DNA from: Mucor racemosus
Taxonomy: Eukaryota; Mucoromycota; Mucoromycetes; Mucorales; Mucoraceae
DNA: 64,000 bases
Assembly (NCBI GenBank): GCA_027405735.1
Contig: JAPEHQ010000002.1
Location: forward strand, 3,546,501 to 3,610,500
Direction: 5' to 3'
Shown here: positions 1-13,141 of the stretch, in pieces
Position numbering within the stretch: position 1 is the stretch's first letter
Layout: the number at the start of each line of letters is the position of its first letter
Notes under the pieces: generated by a model
Seen by the model: the letters and a program-made list of their open reading frames with translations, nothing else
What the model was told of the DNA's origin: nothing
The model's database searches: none
Position numbers and translations under genes: made by a program

Positions 1-1157
1 TCTTTAGGAGGTGATGTTGCTACTGGCTTCTTTTCTTGTTTGATGGGGGATTCAATTATTGGTTTTGGAGGAGCAATTGGTTGTACTGATGCTGGTTTCG
101 TTGATTCATTAATTGATGGTTGTGATGGCAATGCTGTTTTTTCCACAACTGGTTTTGATTTAGGAATCATTGCTTCGAGTTTGTCTTCCTTATCCATATT
201 CATATCTTTAAGCATCATCATTGTTTCAAACAATGCATCAGGATCTTCGGGATTAACATCTTCTGTTTCTGCTCCTGCTTCTGCTTCTTCCTCTTCCTTT
301 TGCTGCTGTTGCTTTGACTCTTGTTCTTTTTGAATATCTTCCTCCTTCTTTTTCTTCAATATCATAGTAGTAGGTGACTTTCCATTTTTCTTGACTTCAA
401 TTCGATAACCTTCAATGGTATCATAAACACTTGCTTGTGAATTTAAAGGGGCAGTTGGTGGTGGCACAGTTGATTTTTCTACAATTTGAAATTTGTCGTT
501 TGCATCTTTTGGAATATTGCCTAACAAATGATGTAAATATTCATCTCGAACTTCTTGACTAGTCTTTTGCAATTGAGTCTTTTTTCTTTCTTGCTGTACA
601 GCAGTTCTAATAAGATGTCAGATTTTGACATTTCGTAATAAAAACAACAAAACTTACTGAAAATCTTCATCTTTCAAGACAATATGAGATATAGGTATTT
701 GATTTAAATCACGAAACCAAACAGGTTCATCTGACAATTGCAATGTATAATATTTTGATTTATGATAACAAGCATTTGAACAATAGTTGGCAAGTTCAGA
801 TTGATCGTAAACTTTACGTCTAGATAATGAAATTTTGTATTTTTGAAGTTCTTGTAATTTAGGTGCATCATCACAAAGTGGATAACCACACCATTCTTGA
901 ACCACACGTTCTTCCACAATTTCCTCGTATGTCTTTGGCTGAAGATAGGTTACTGCACGCTGTAAAGTGTGGGCTGAAATTTTGGGTTGCGAAAATAGTT
1001 TTTCTTGCCATACAAATACAAGCTTTTCGATTTTAAAGCGTTGCTCGGCACTTTCTTTTACGAGCTTTTGCTTGGGAGTAAGTAGCTTCTTTCTGCGACG
1101 AACAACTCGCTTTTTAGGAGGTGCTGTTGCTGTGGAATTGCTTGTGGAAGTATTCAT
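1..1157 (-). CDS. RTR1: Rtr1/RPAP2-type RNA polymerase II CTD phosphatase (3' end cut by window)
   Basis: Exon 1 is 1157-658. A 51-nt intron (657-607, GTAAGT...TTATTAG) follows, and exon 2 (606-1) stays open to the window edge, so the C-terminus is missing. Family knowledge: Rtr1/RPAP2 proteins act on phosphorylated Ser5 of the Rpb1 C-terminal domain and help Pol II import. Seen: the zinc-finger pattern CGYPLC (C90, C95) followed by YCSNACYHKSKYY (C126, C130) and then QLSDEPVW, the family hallmark. The N-terminus is Lys/Arg-rich (PPKKRVVRRRKK). Exon 2 encodes an acidic, Glu/Gln-rich low-complexity tail. The start at 1157 is preferred over upstream in-frame ATGs (to 1271) because conserved sequence begins after it. 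Identity is strong; start and C-terminus are uncertain. Confidence 0.88.
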
Positions 1158-2064
1158 TTTTGGATAGAATAAAGGATACTCTTTTTTTTCTGCTACGAAT
1201 CTATTACAAATTATACTCATTTGCGAGTGACTGGGCATTAGAGAGATTTGGTGGTACTTTTTGAAGGTCAAATTCGATATTCACTGATGTTTCAGAGATT
1301 ATTTAATACATATAAAACGGGTTTATTTCACACAACTTTACGGATTTTGATGCATGATTTTCTGTTGTTTATTCTCATATTTTTTATTTTAAAAGTTAAT
1401 TATGTATAAGTTTGAAAAAAATAAGCTTTTGGGGATGGTATAGTATATGGATTTGTGACACTCATTCAAGTCGAATGTGATTTCGAATATCAAATGCTGA
1501 TGAATTTAAGGTTAAAAAAGTAATGGACGATAGCTTTCTGTATACCAATGAATGATTCATCAAGTAGTTTATGTTATTAATTGTATTTAACAGAGCGAAA
1601 AATCTTTAAATTATGGTAAAGCTACAAAACGTTGTATGTGTCAGTAACAACAATCCAAATTCGAAGGATTTATGGCAGAAATCTTGATTTATCGTAGCAT
1701 GAATAATATAAATAATGCTTCTATCGACACTATTTTATCTGGTAGCATCAATATGCATCAATTGAAGTAATTTGTTTCGCGAAATCAATGACAGAACAAG
1801 ACATTCAAGAATTTTACATAGGATAACAGCATATCTTATTCATGTTTGTGCTTCTGCCACACTGTATATTTATGGTCTCTCTCCTTGGAAGTAATCTATG
1901 ATGAACATTAGGTTTAATAATACCTAAAAACAAACCTTTGTTAAGCAGAAACATGGCTGACAGGAATGCGAGATATTCCCAATGTTCCCTCCCGGGGTGG
2001 GCATTTAATTTAATTTTTTTTTATAATTTTGTTTTTCATTCTTCTCTAAACTGAACATTTCATT
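1158..2064. other. intergenic, divergent promoter region
   Basis: This lies between the divergent RTR1-like gene (minus) and COQ4 (plus). It is AT-rich with no supported ORF. The last 100 bp before COQ4 are T-rich, as is common upstream of genes in this window. Confidence 0.6.
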
Positions 2065-3011
2065 ATGCAAAGAACAATACGCCCTCTCACATTATTAAAA
2101 AAGCAGTTTTTACAAACATCCAACGTTCGTGTTTTATCTCGATCATTAGCTACAGCAGGAACAACCGAGCAAAGTAACTATAACGTTTGAATGCTATCCT
2201 ATACACAAACTAACAATAAAAGTTATATAGATTGTCGTTCTTCTCCTCCTACGGGCAAAAAACTCTATGAGACACACGTTCCCATCTCCAAAATTGAAAG
2301 AACTGTTTTGACAGCTGCTTCTGCTGTTGCTGCATTGAATAATCCATTACGTGGTGGTAAAATATCATCCAAAAGGAAATGAATAAACTACTAACAACCT
2401 TTTTTTTTTCAGATATGGTTGCTACTTTGGGAGAGGCTACTGGCCGTGTATTTTTAACTAGAATGAGGGATCAAATGTTATCTTCTGATGTTGGTCGTCG
2501 TATTTTACGTGAGCGTCCCATTATCAGTACCAAAACCTTAGATTTCGATGAATTAAAAAAGACATGTGCACCCGGGACTTTTGGTCAGACCTATATCAGT
2601 TGGTTAGAAGCGGAAGGGGTTACTCCTGACACTCGTTGTGATGTCAAATACGTAGATGACGAAGAATTAGCCTATGTTATCAAACGCTATCGAGAAATTC
2701 ATGACTTTTTCCACACACTCACTGGTTTGGGTGTTACTGTAGAAGAGGAAATTGCTCTCAAATGGTTTGAATGGGCTCAAACAGGTCTTCCCATGACAAT
2801 GCTTGCATCTGTATTTGGTCCCTTGAGAATGACATGGCCTGAACGTAAGCGTCTCTATACTGGGTATGTGCCATGGGCTTTACAATGCGGTGCCTCTTGT
2901 ACTCCGTTGATGAATGTATACTTTGAAGACCACTTCCATACACCTTTAGATGAGCTCCGTAAACAATTGGGTATCACTATGCCTCCTCAGTTCCTTATTC
3001 ATGAAAAATAA
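2065..3011 (+). CDS. COQ4: COQ4, ubiquinone biosynthesis protein
   Basis: Three exons: 2065-2173, 2231-2356 and 2413-3011, with introns of 57 and 56 nt. They join in frame to 277 aa. COQ4 is a matrix-side inner-membrane protein of the CoQ synthome, needed for ubiquinone assembly and recently linked to oxidative decarboxylation of the ring. Seen: the zinc-ligand motif HDxxHx11E (HDFFHTLTGLGVTVEEE) near residue 173, NPLRGDMVATLGE across the second splice junction, and GPLRMTWPERK. The N-terminus (MQRTIRPLTLLKKQF...) is basic and hydroxylated, fitting a mitochondrial presequence. The ATG at 2065 is chosen because it supplies that presequence and the exon 1 frame stops soon after the donor. Length matches the family. 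Confidence 0.95.
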
Positions 3012-4949
3012 ATAAACAGAGTAACAGCAAACAGCACACTCATACATGCATATTGCATTTGCATTTTTGACTTTTTATAGTCTAAAAAAAAAGTTTAAAT
3101 GCTTGATTTAATTGAAAATTTTGCAGTTATATCATCTACAATGATGAGGAAACTTTGTGGGTAGTTGTTGATTCATTTTGAGCACGTTGAAAAATCATTG
3201 ATTTTTTCGTCATTTTTGTCGAGGGGTACCTCATGGTCGACACCTCAAAATCACTTTATCGCATTTTTCACCACAAAAGTTCAATATTTTACTAATACAT
3301 ATTATAATTGAAAATGTTCAGAAAACTTTAAGCTATTGCATAAAAACTTTAGGTTTGCGGTTGATTATCAAGAAATTGGACATTTCGTAGAAAAACGGTT
3401 TTCACGTATTTTCAATATAACTCAATTTAGTTAGTAAAAAATTGTCAAACAAAAAATGCTCTTATATACTTCGCAAAACTTTCTGTAATTTCACTTAATA
3501 ATCCCTAAAAGATTTATCAGTAGTATTTTGCATAAAAATCCCTTAACCAATTTGTGGGATCCGAATGATGGATTCTGGACGCTTTTTGAGAAATACAATT
3601 CAATGCCCGCTAATGAACATTTTGTAGCTAATTATTGCCAATTTTGCCTGATAAACCTTATTTAAAGTACTTGTTAATTATTATGTACCAATATATACAT
3701 GTAATTTACTTTTTAGTTACATATAAATGTGTTTTAATTGGTAAATACGAGCATTGTATATAAATGCTACGCTATAAGCAAAGTTCAGTACCACCTTGAT
3801 CCGTGAAAAATAAGTATATTTTGACCTTTGGTCTCATCTTCCGTTCAATCTCACCAATTACTTGAATAACTAATGTTCCAGGAAGATTATTCAAGCTGAT
3901 TTTCCCATATAATTGTAGATGGGGTCTGATTCTATCAGGATCCAGTGAACCTTCTCCTAGAGATTACTGAATAAGAGCTCTATGCAATAGTTTTTTTAAT
4001 GGCTTGGTTTCATGTTTTTGTGCCTGAATCAGAGCTAAACCCCACTCTTTGTTAAAATGGGGATAATAATGATGAAAAAGTGCGCATTGATCTCCCCCCC
4101 CCGCATATTCGAATGTCTACAAATTGCCTCTATCGTACAGTTATATTATGATACAACTACGTATATAAACGTTAAATTTATTCGTAGACCTGCTACACAA
4201 AAAGTACTTGGTTGCTTTGGAAATATTAATAATAATCCAAGGATAAATCAAATTTATTTAATCAGGAGGCATTGCATTATTGATCATTTCACATCATTTT
4301 ATTCCAGGCATTCTTCGAAAAAGCTGGTGTCATGCACTGTATTACAAAAAAAAAAAAAAAAAAAATTCTTTTCAATCAGATAATACATAACCTTTAATCT
4401 TGTACGTTATGTTAATTCCATGTGCTACCCTAGATTAAGATGGGTCGACACATAAAAACCTTATTAGGTACTTATTTTAACTATGACAATATGTTCCATA
4501 TCAAAAAGACAAGCATGTAAATAGATGTAATTTAAGGTCAATTTAACATTCTTTTATTTTTATAGCAAATTTGTTTTCTAATTATAAAGATCTACTAGTT
4601 GGAAATATTTTTTAGCGCTATTATTATATATAATGTGTAACCATTTTAAATATATTCACAAATTGAACAATAAATCGTATATTTGGGAAACCACGGTTGT
4701 ACAGACATTTATTCAAGAACACCACCAAATTTGTTTGATTGGTTTGATCCCATACACAACCCAAAAGAAATCCATTCTTTAAATTATATAATTAAATGTG
4801 CTTCTCGCCTCCCCCCCCCCCTCTCCTCTTTTCCCCTTCTTCTTCTTCTCCCTTATTTTATCATTCTGTTAAAATTTATAATTTGATAAAGCAAAAAAGG
4901 CCCCCTTTCTTTTCTTTTTTCTTTCCCCCTCATTTTACATATTTCAATA
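3012..4949. other. intergenic, AT-rich, homopolymer tracts
   Basis: I see no convincing gene in these 1.9 kb. Features are an A-run near 4345-4363, a C-run near 4094-4102, and a C-run near 4811-4820 inside a CT-rich stretch (4800-4945) just upstream of the next gene, probably its core promoter and leader. The 108-codon ORF at 4057-4383 runs through the A-run and has low-complexity composition, so I do not call it. Confidence 0.55.
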
Positions 4950-6078
4950 ATGTCAAATTATTATCAACATCAACAACAACAGCAACCGTATTATGATTAC
5001 GAACCACAGCAACAACAATATCATAACAATTATCAGCATGATGCATATGCTATGTCCGACATGACTCATTCACAACAACATCAAAATTCAGATTATTATC
5101 CACAATATGATGCGAAACCACAACTAGCTACAGCAGATGGATATTATAATAAAGAGCCCCAGCCGTTATTGACAAAGCAACAACGATTAAGTCAAGTTGC
5201 AGCAGAATTCAATGCCAATGAAAAATACTCTAGAGCAAATAATCAACACAGATCTTGTTGTGATAAAATTTGTTGTGGATGTTGTACTTGTTGCCCACGT
5301 TGGTGCCGTTGGATTTCATGTATTTTGTTATTGATTATTATAGCCATTGGTATTGTTATAGGTGTATTGGCTGCTTTATTCAAGACACCCTCTGTTGATT
5401 TCAAAGGTGTACAAGGTGAACCTGCATTTAGTTTAGCAGGTACAACAGCCAATTTGAATGTCTCACTAGGATTCACTGTAAACAACCCAAATATCGAAAG
5501 CGTTACCTTTAAATCACTAGTAGCAACGGTAAAAATAGAGAGAGGAAGAAAAATTGATAGAAACTATCGAAACTAATTCTTTTATACAGGCTAAATATCA
5601 CGGTGATAGTACAGAACTGGGCGGCGGTACATTGAATGATCTACATATTGGCTCTAATTCTGTAACAAATATTTCTTTCCCATTTACCATTTCTATGAAT
5701 TTGATGGCTGATACTACCAAGGCAGTTGTAACTAAACTCATGTCAGACTGTGGCATTGATGGAAGTCCTGCAAAAGATATAAACTTAGATTATAAAGTCG
5801 TGGCAACAGTGAGTATTATCGGTATTCCGATAAGTGTACCTTTCTCAAGCTCTGTCTCGTTTGCATGTCCAATTGATGGCCAATCTTCTGCAGCACTAAG
5901 TGAAATTTCAACCCTATTATCTGCTTTGTCGGGTACAGGTGATCTCTCGAATATTCCTAGTAGTGTGAGTAGTATCATTGGTAATTTACCTTCAGATGTA
6001 GCTTCTTCTATACCTGCCGAAGTTACAAATTTAATACCGTCTGGATATTCTTCTGCTTTAGCTGGTCTAGCAGGCTAA
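4950..6078 (+). CDS. LEA-2 (late embryogenesis abundant)-like single-pass membrane protein
   Basis: Two exons, 4950-5528 and 5590-6078, with a 61-nt intron; 355 aa. Seen in order: a Gln/Tyr/Asn-rich cytosolic N-terminus (residues 1-100); a striking Cys cluster at about 102-120 (CCDKICCGCCTCC, then PRWC); one transmembrane helix at about 122-144 (ISCILLLIIIAIGIVIGVL); and a globular domain with LNVSLGFTVNNPNIESVTF and ISFPFTISMNL, typical of LEA-2/WHy-type domains. The C-terminal 70 residues are Ser/Ala/Gly-rich. The Cys cluster is likely palmitoylated at the membrane face (inference). Fungal members of this family are mostly uncharacterised, and no substrate or partner is evident. The gene follows a CT-rich leader with long C and T tracts. 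Confidence 0.75.
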
Positions 6079-7482
6079 AACTGTAAAACTATTATAATAA
6101 AAATTTCTCGCTTTTCAAATTGACTTTTGCTATTGCTTAAATTATCTATCAATTTCATTAAACATTAAAAGTCGAGACCTGTCGCCAATTCAATTCTAAA
6201 ATAGCATTAATATGCATATATCCATCTCCCCTCCCCTCCCCCCAATTCAATTAAAAAGCAATTTGGTAAAAGTACATTACAATGGTTTTCAATGACCATG
6301 ACCATCAATTTCCAAGAATCTCTAGTATATATTTCAAATGATTGTGTAGTAAATCCACTTTTTTATTGCAATTTATCAGTGGTACTCGTATATAGCTCGC
6401 ATTTTCTAGATTTTGTACACGTGATTTCACCATAATTATAAAAAGATATATTGCCTCTCATCATTTACAAGTAGCTTATAAATCAGGAGTATATCTCTAA
6501 TGTCCTAAAACCAAAGTTATTGAAAGAATAATAATGGTCCGCGAAGTTTTAGGTCTAGCTGAGGGTGTTGCCTGTTATTAAATAATTTGAACATAATTCA
6601 AAATTTTGCTACATTAATCAGATAGAAATAGACGATTGATTAAAGGTCTACAATTTATCGGGATATCTTTTAATTTCATCAGAAATTTCAAAGCATCTGT
6701 ATTGATATATAGCTCGTTTGGTATAGGGTTAGCTGGGAAATAGAATGTTATTTTTAAACAATTCGCAAGTTCGGCTATATATTTCAGGAAGCAATATTTC
6801 AACGAAATAGCGTTCCTTTAATGGGCACTATACATGCGCAATCTTGAGTGCCATCCATCAACATGTCTTACTATTTATCAAAACTTATCGTTGCTTGACT
6901 ACACATCTAATTCAAGCAAAATTTCCCTTGAATCACATCGGTAACATGCAATCCTTGTTTAAGTGGTATGTGATTGTAGTTAATTCTATATAGATAACTT
7001 ACTTGCCTGCTTCCTAGTGCAACCTTTGAAAAAAGTATTGACCCCCCCCCCCAAAAAAAAAGGAAACTAAAGGTTCTGATTTAGGTTTATGGGTCACCAT
7101 ATGTTAAACCATCCCCCACCCATTTACATCAAACTTCAATATAATATATTGTAGAACATTCAAGAAGAAGCAAACTTTACGGTATGTATGGAAGCTTAAA
7201 TCAACATGAGATAACATTTTTAGACTGATTTTTAAGCGGGAAAACCAGTATCACTACTTTGGCATATTTATATATGTACTCAATGAATGTATATTTACCC
7301 ATAAATATAAAACAAAAAATGTATATGTACACAAACAATTTATTTATTAATAAAACAGTTGCTGCAACTATAGCACTCCATAAGCTTATTTGAGAAACGT
7401 TGAATTTAAACAATGTTAATCTTTTAATCGAAGCGTCTCACTTTTTCTAATAATTAGCCTCATGCTTACACCTTCTGGGATA
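6079..7482. other. intergenic, no gene seen
   Basis: AT-rich, with short spurious ORFs only. There are C-rich runs near 6230-6243 and a C11-A9 tract at about 7042-7061. It ends at the outer edge of the giant inverted repeat. Confidence 0.55.
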
Positions 7483-10400
7483 ACCTCGGACACTGTTAAA
7501 CATGCATAAGTTGGTCTCATTATGCTACCTATTTCTAAGTTTATTTATACCTCACGAAAAAACTCAAAAACATGTAAAATTTACTACTTTTTCCTTAAAA
7601 AACTGAGTCTCACTTTCCATCTCGGCTCAACTCAACTTTTTTTTCTCACTATATAATAACAAAAATAAAATAAGTGTCAATGTACCTGAGATGTTCAAGT
7701 TTAATCCAAAAATGAGTATCCGGAAATATCCTATTTTTTGCAGTTGATATAACTTTTTTAATGCTAATGTTTCAGTTTTTACGCGTAGTATTTCACTGCT
7801 AAAAATTAAAAACTTTGATGTTTCATATCTCTACAAAAAATTAAGCTATACTAAACCTTTCTAATAATAAAACTTACTTGTTTTGAAGTACTCTATAAAG
7901 TATTAAAGTATAAAAAAATTCTGAATACCTTTTTTTTAAAAAAACCTTTTTACGGCAGATTTCAAAATGTTCGATAAAGTGAGTAGCATTTTTTTTACAT
8001 TTATGTTATTGCCCTCGTTGATCTCTCTTGGATCCAATTTAGAGTTTTTCAAAATATTGAATTTTCGTGGAGATATCCTCAAAAATGTGTACAAAGGGAT
8101 ATCTTCGCTTCTTGCTTCAATTTTTCCCCTGTATACCCTCATCCCAAATTCTGAATTTGAAAAAAAAATTGACAAAAATCTCATTTTTTCTACTAAAAAT
8201 GCAGATAGAAGATTTAGCAATGGCTCAATCAATAGATAATTATTTTGAACATTATTTCTATTACTTATATTTAACATATGTTTATAGAAAATGTTGTGTA
8301 TCTTCAAAAAACCTCCAAAATTTTAATTGCATTTCACGTAAGATTTAATGCGAAAAATTTGTCTGAATTTTATTTTGATGGATGCAAAATTCGAAACTGT
8401 ACAAAAAACATTTAATACGCTAGTTTAACTAAAGTTGCAGTTCATGAACTATTAAACGATTTGTTTTTTGAATCATTTTTCGATCATTTTGATCAAATCA
8501 ATTTTAAAGCCCAGTTACCATAGGTTTAACCTGTAATGTAAACTATTATTTTGATTATCTCCACGAAAAATCAATATTTTTCGCTGAAATAAAAAATTTG
8601 GAGTAGCTTTCAGTTGGATCTATCTTGTGAACACAAAAAATTAAATTAACATCTTAATTTAAATTTTAAATTTCTACTGAAATGTCAAAAGAGCCCTTAT
8701 AAAAATAATCTTGCTAGAATATTACACTCTTTATTAACAATACATGCAGAGAATGTATTTATACATACTAATTGTAACTACTACTAGGGTTTTACTATCT
8801 AAAAGCATGATGTCAGTTAGAGAGGACACATGTAAATCAACGTGGACGCATGTTGATTTACTATCACACCAAATATGGACCGAGAGAAATGCACAAGATT
8901 TAGAATAAATGTTGTTGCAAGGAAAATGTATAATTTAATAAAGGAACTTGTTAAATTAAATCAAACAAAAAACCTGAAGAGAGTCTTTATGTAATGATTC
9001 ACATTACATGATGTTTCAACAATAATTGCATGAATTAGTTTCAGTTGTATAACTCATATAAATATGTAAATGTTGAATCAGATATTGAACATTAGTGAAA
9101 ATATCTGTTTCTTTTCTTTATTAATAATTTTAATCAAATAAACTTATTATCATAACCATAACCGATCTATTACTTAATACTACTTGTCAAATATTAATCA
9201 CACTTAATACATAGTAAGTATTGACCAAAGTAATAGTCAACTACAATTAGTAACACCAACAACGTCCACCTCTAGTACTTCTTTCTTAATAGACTCAATC
9301 TATTACAAGATGATAGTACTTATTACACTTTATTTAATATTAATAATTTGTTCTATTTATATACAAATTCTAAATTACATTTATCCATTAGATCAGTATT
9401 GTATCAATTATATCTTTCTGACATTCCATGTCGGATCAATCCATTTGCATTAGCAACGCAGCACATTTAAGATTTTAAGTTGAGCTTACTTTATATAGCT
9501 AAATCCAACAAGTAGATATGCCTCACTTATCCCGTTTCCTGGATCTTACTTTAGAACAATAAGAGAAATCAAAAATGTTACCACAGATTAGTTAGCTGAC
9601 TTCCTATCAATAAGGATTACAAAGCAAAAGCTTTATTATTATTATCATACAAATAACCGGAGAATACAACACCGAGATCTTGGATGTGCTACCGAAGATA
9701 TAATAATATTAATTACGGCCGAACTATGTTTCTCATGGGCATAGTGATATGCACAGATGGGCAGAATAAAATTTTTTATGCAGAACAGGCAGCCCAGATG
9801 AACAGAGTAATGAGATCAAGGTTTTTTAGTCAATTTACTAAAGTATATCAATCATAATATAATTAATAACGAAGATAATTTGAATGCTTTAAAGCAGATG
9901 TGAGTTACTCTGATTCAACAGAATTGCCTTATTGACGAGATATATCAATTTAAAATTTGGGGTTTGAAAGAGTTCTGACCATGTTCTTCTTTCGGAGACC
10001 AAATGGGAACAACAACAACAACTTGTTTGGCAACACTAAATGTATTTATGCATTTGTAAATTTCTGTTTGTAACGCACAAAATCGACTAATTTAGGATTA
10101 TTTTTCTTTCTTCTTCCCCACTTTCCTCAGCTTTTATTTATGTTTAAAACTACAATGAAAAGACCAATATTTTTTATAAACTGAAATCAAGTGCAAGTAC
10201 AAGCACATGTTTTTCTTATTGTTTATTTAGAAATAAATTATTAACTGTAAATTTTAGGGTGCGTTATAATATATTTCTCGAACAAAAAAAAAGCATACAA
10301 GACTTAGTTATTTTGTTCCATCATCTACATTATAATCGATGCTTTTTTGGTCTAAAGTCGATATCTGCCTTCAGAAAAAGTGGTGATTATAAAAGTATGT

Positions 10401-13141
10401 ATAGTATTGACTTAATTTGAATAAATAAATGAATAATAAACTCTTGTTCATTGATTTTACTAATAAATCAATTTTTATAGGTCAAAAGTAAAGGCGTATT
10501 CAGTTCAAAACGCTTGAAGCAATTCAATCATGCTAATTTACATGATTTATCATCTCTTGCTCATTCAATTGCTATCTTTGATTTCAATATTCAATTGATA
10601 CTGCTAATCGACTCGTTCGCCCTTTAGAGTTAACTCACCATCCTTGATTAGCGTATCTATAATAACGGTCTATTATTAGCTCATGGTATGCAAAATTATT
10701 AAAGCGGGTCGTCTAATCTCAAATTTATCTGATTCAACTGCTGATCCTAAACTAGCATCAAATTACTTGTGTTGACTCGCCATAAAGTAAGGCGTTTTAT
10801 AAAGTAGGATGTTGGCGTTCAATGTATTTCAGTTAATAAATTGAACATATAGAGATATGGTTCATTCAGAGATTTATGAATGTGTGAGAGGGCTCAGATC
10901 AATATGGGCACAAAAAATGGCCCAAACTGTGATGCTTCGTCAACCTGTACGAGAATTTTTTGTGGCGATACCTGGTGGCCCAAGTATAATGTAGGCATTT
11001 ATATGTCAAATGTATTGAATCAAGATAAAGTTGGTTGATTGATGTAACGCATAATAAATGGAATGCCATTTATTGAATATGTAAATGTAAATGTATAAAG
11101 CAAAGCTTACTTTCGAATGAAAGTACTACTACTAATTATTCTGATTAACATCGACAGGTTCAAAAAGCATAATAGTTAAATGCAATCATTGCTACTGTAC
11201 TAAATCGCATAATTTGATATGCAGAAAACTCTTGAAGCATTGATGCTTTTTTTTTTTTTTTGGCAATGCTACAAATCATCGTTCAATAAGACTGAACAAT
11301 AATGAATTAGAGAAAATACAACTGGTAAAAAACTGATATCTAACAATGTAAATCGAGGTCAAGATAGATAAAATGTGCATACATTGTGTAGTAGTGGAAA
11401 GCGCAACATTTTGATAGATAGAAATTACAGGACCAAGATGTTGTGTTTGCCTCAGGATTTTTAAAAGGGTTTAAAAACATACTTCGTCAAACTTAGATGC
11501 TGAATACGTATTATATACTATTAGCATTATCTTGTTTTTTATTTAATTACTGTATTATTAAAAATCAAGCTTTTCATAGCTTATAACAATGACAATGGGA
11601 TGTTTCTAATTTTAGGTTGACATTTATCATAAGGCGGGCTGATGATACGTTTCACGTTTGATACTATTGTAAATGGAACTAGCCAATTTAATTTATGGAA
11701 TTTGAATGCAAATACCCATGAACCATTTTTAAGTACTTAATAAGTTGGTTCTAACAAAGTACTGAATAAATTGGCTTAGGAAAAAGAGGGTAAAAAGGTG
11801 GCAAGAGGTTTCAGTGATGGCCATCATGTTTATGTTTATGGTTTATGATATTGAAGAGATAAGACTAAAACTTAATGTAAAATCGCCTCTAGCGCATTAA
11901 TTATCACGTACGGCTATATTATCATGAAATAAACTGCCACACAATATTAACATGTATAAATATTTACAGTAATAAGTTTCAATCAAGTGGGTACAGCACC
12001 TTAAATTCTTGAAAAAGTTCTCAAGTATTATGAAATCTCTTATTTTTAAGACTTACAAGGCTTATAAGCGGAATATTAATTAAAAAATCATTCTTGTCCA
12101 GATCATCAATTTTGACATTTTCTGAATTTTTTTTCTGATTTTGCAAATCTAGAGTTAATTATACTACCAATTGTAAAAACAAAAAATATACACATATGCA
12201 GAATTTGGCGCTCTATTTTTTCAATAAAAAACAACAAACATTTTCATTGTAAAATATTACATGAAAATCCTTTAACCAAAATTCCGTTTTTGGGGCAAAA
12301 GTACAAAGTTTCATTAATTAACATTTAATATTAAGCTTTTATAAAATATGTATTGACTATGGCTACAATTTTCTCTCACAATGTAGTACATTTAAACGTT
12401 GATTTTGGTATCAAAATTTGATTTTTCTGTTTTTTGATCAAAATCATGAGTGCTGGTAAGGATAAAATGAGCCCCGAAAATGTCCGCTACAAAAACTGAA
12501 TTTTCAAACCGTACGTGGTTAAATATAAGAAAATTAAAAAAAAAAACACATTTTTTTATTCAAAAATTAGATATACGATAGGATAAGAGATTTAGTCGTT
12601 CAACCTTGCTATGCTCAATTACAGCGTCGCTCTGTGGGCTCGCTTTTGCAACTTTTGTAACTTTTTAATGAATGTATGATATGACAGACGGTTTTTCTAG
12701 TAGAAAAATGTATATTTTTATGGTAACAGATATTCCCTCCTGCTTTGTTTAGTTTATGGTTCAGGCGCTATAATGCTGCTTTTACATTGGCTAAAATGTG
12801 CAATTTAGCAGCGTTTTAATTGCGCTAAAGTATGTAAAGCCTTGAAAATCCTTTAATACGTGTGTTGTTTCTCTCTTTTTGTTTTTATATTATTTCAAGG
12901 ATACTGTATATTCACCGTTTGATAAGGCATATCAGACTATCAAGTTGATGTTCTTTTCTTGTATCTGAATAAGCATGTTAACATAAGGGACTAATATTTT
13001 TAATATTGGTAGCAGCCTATATTAGAGACTGATATTATTTTCATTTAACCGCATTCTAAGATTAAATATCATTATTTACCACTGTATTGTTGGGCGTACT
13101 GTATTTCTTGGTTACCAGATTAAATTGAAGTCAATGATATT
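7483..13141 (+). repeat. left arm of giant inverted repeat (5,659 bp)
   Basis: Each base x in this arm pairs with base 28896-x of the right arm (15755-21413). The pairing sum is the same at the outer edge, at several internal checks and at the inner edge, so there is no net length difference. By eye only two differences were found, both near the outer end (positions 7501 and 7517). Similarity stops abruptly at 7483 (ACCTCGGACACTG...) and 13141. No credible protein gene is present; the small ORFs appear in both arms only because the arms are copies. The arm contains a nested 338-bp solo LTR (8990-9327) and segments also found, diverged, at 43-45 kb and 52.8-53.2 kb. Confidence 0.95.
8990..9327. 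mobile_element. solo LTR nested in left arm (copy of 19569-19906)
   Basis: This is the reverse-complement copy of the 338-bp LTR-like unit described at 19569-19906, present at the mirrored position in this arm with the same 5-bp flanking duplication. The element therefore inserted before the two arms became identical, or was copied by conversion. Confidence 0.75.

Noticed and set aside
4057..4383. 108-codon ORF
   Set aside because: It runs into a long A-run encoding poly-Lys, shows no domain, and no splice-supported extension.
7936..8348. ORFs of 90-123 codons, repeated at 20548-20960
   Set aside because: They occur in both arms only because the arms are copies. Overlapping frames on both strands and low-complexity AT-rich composition argue against coding.
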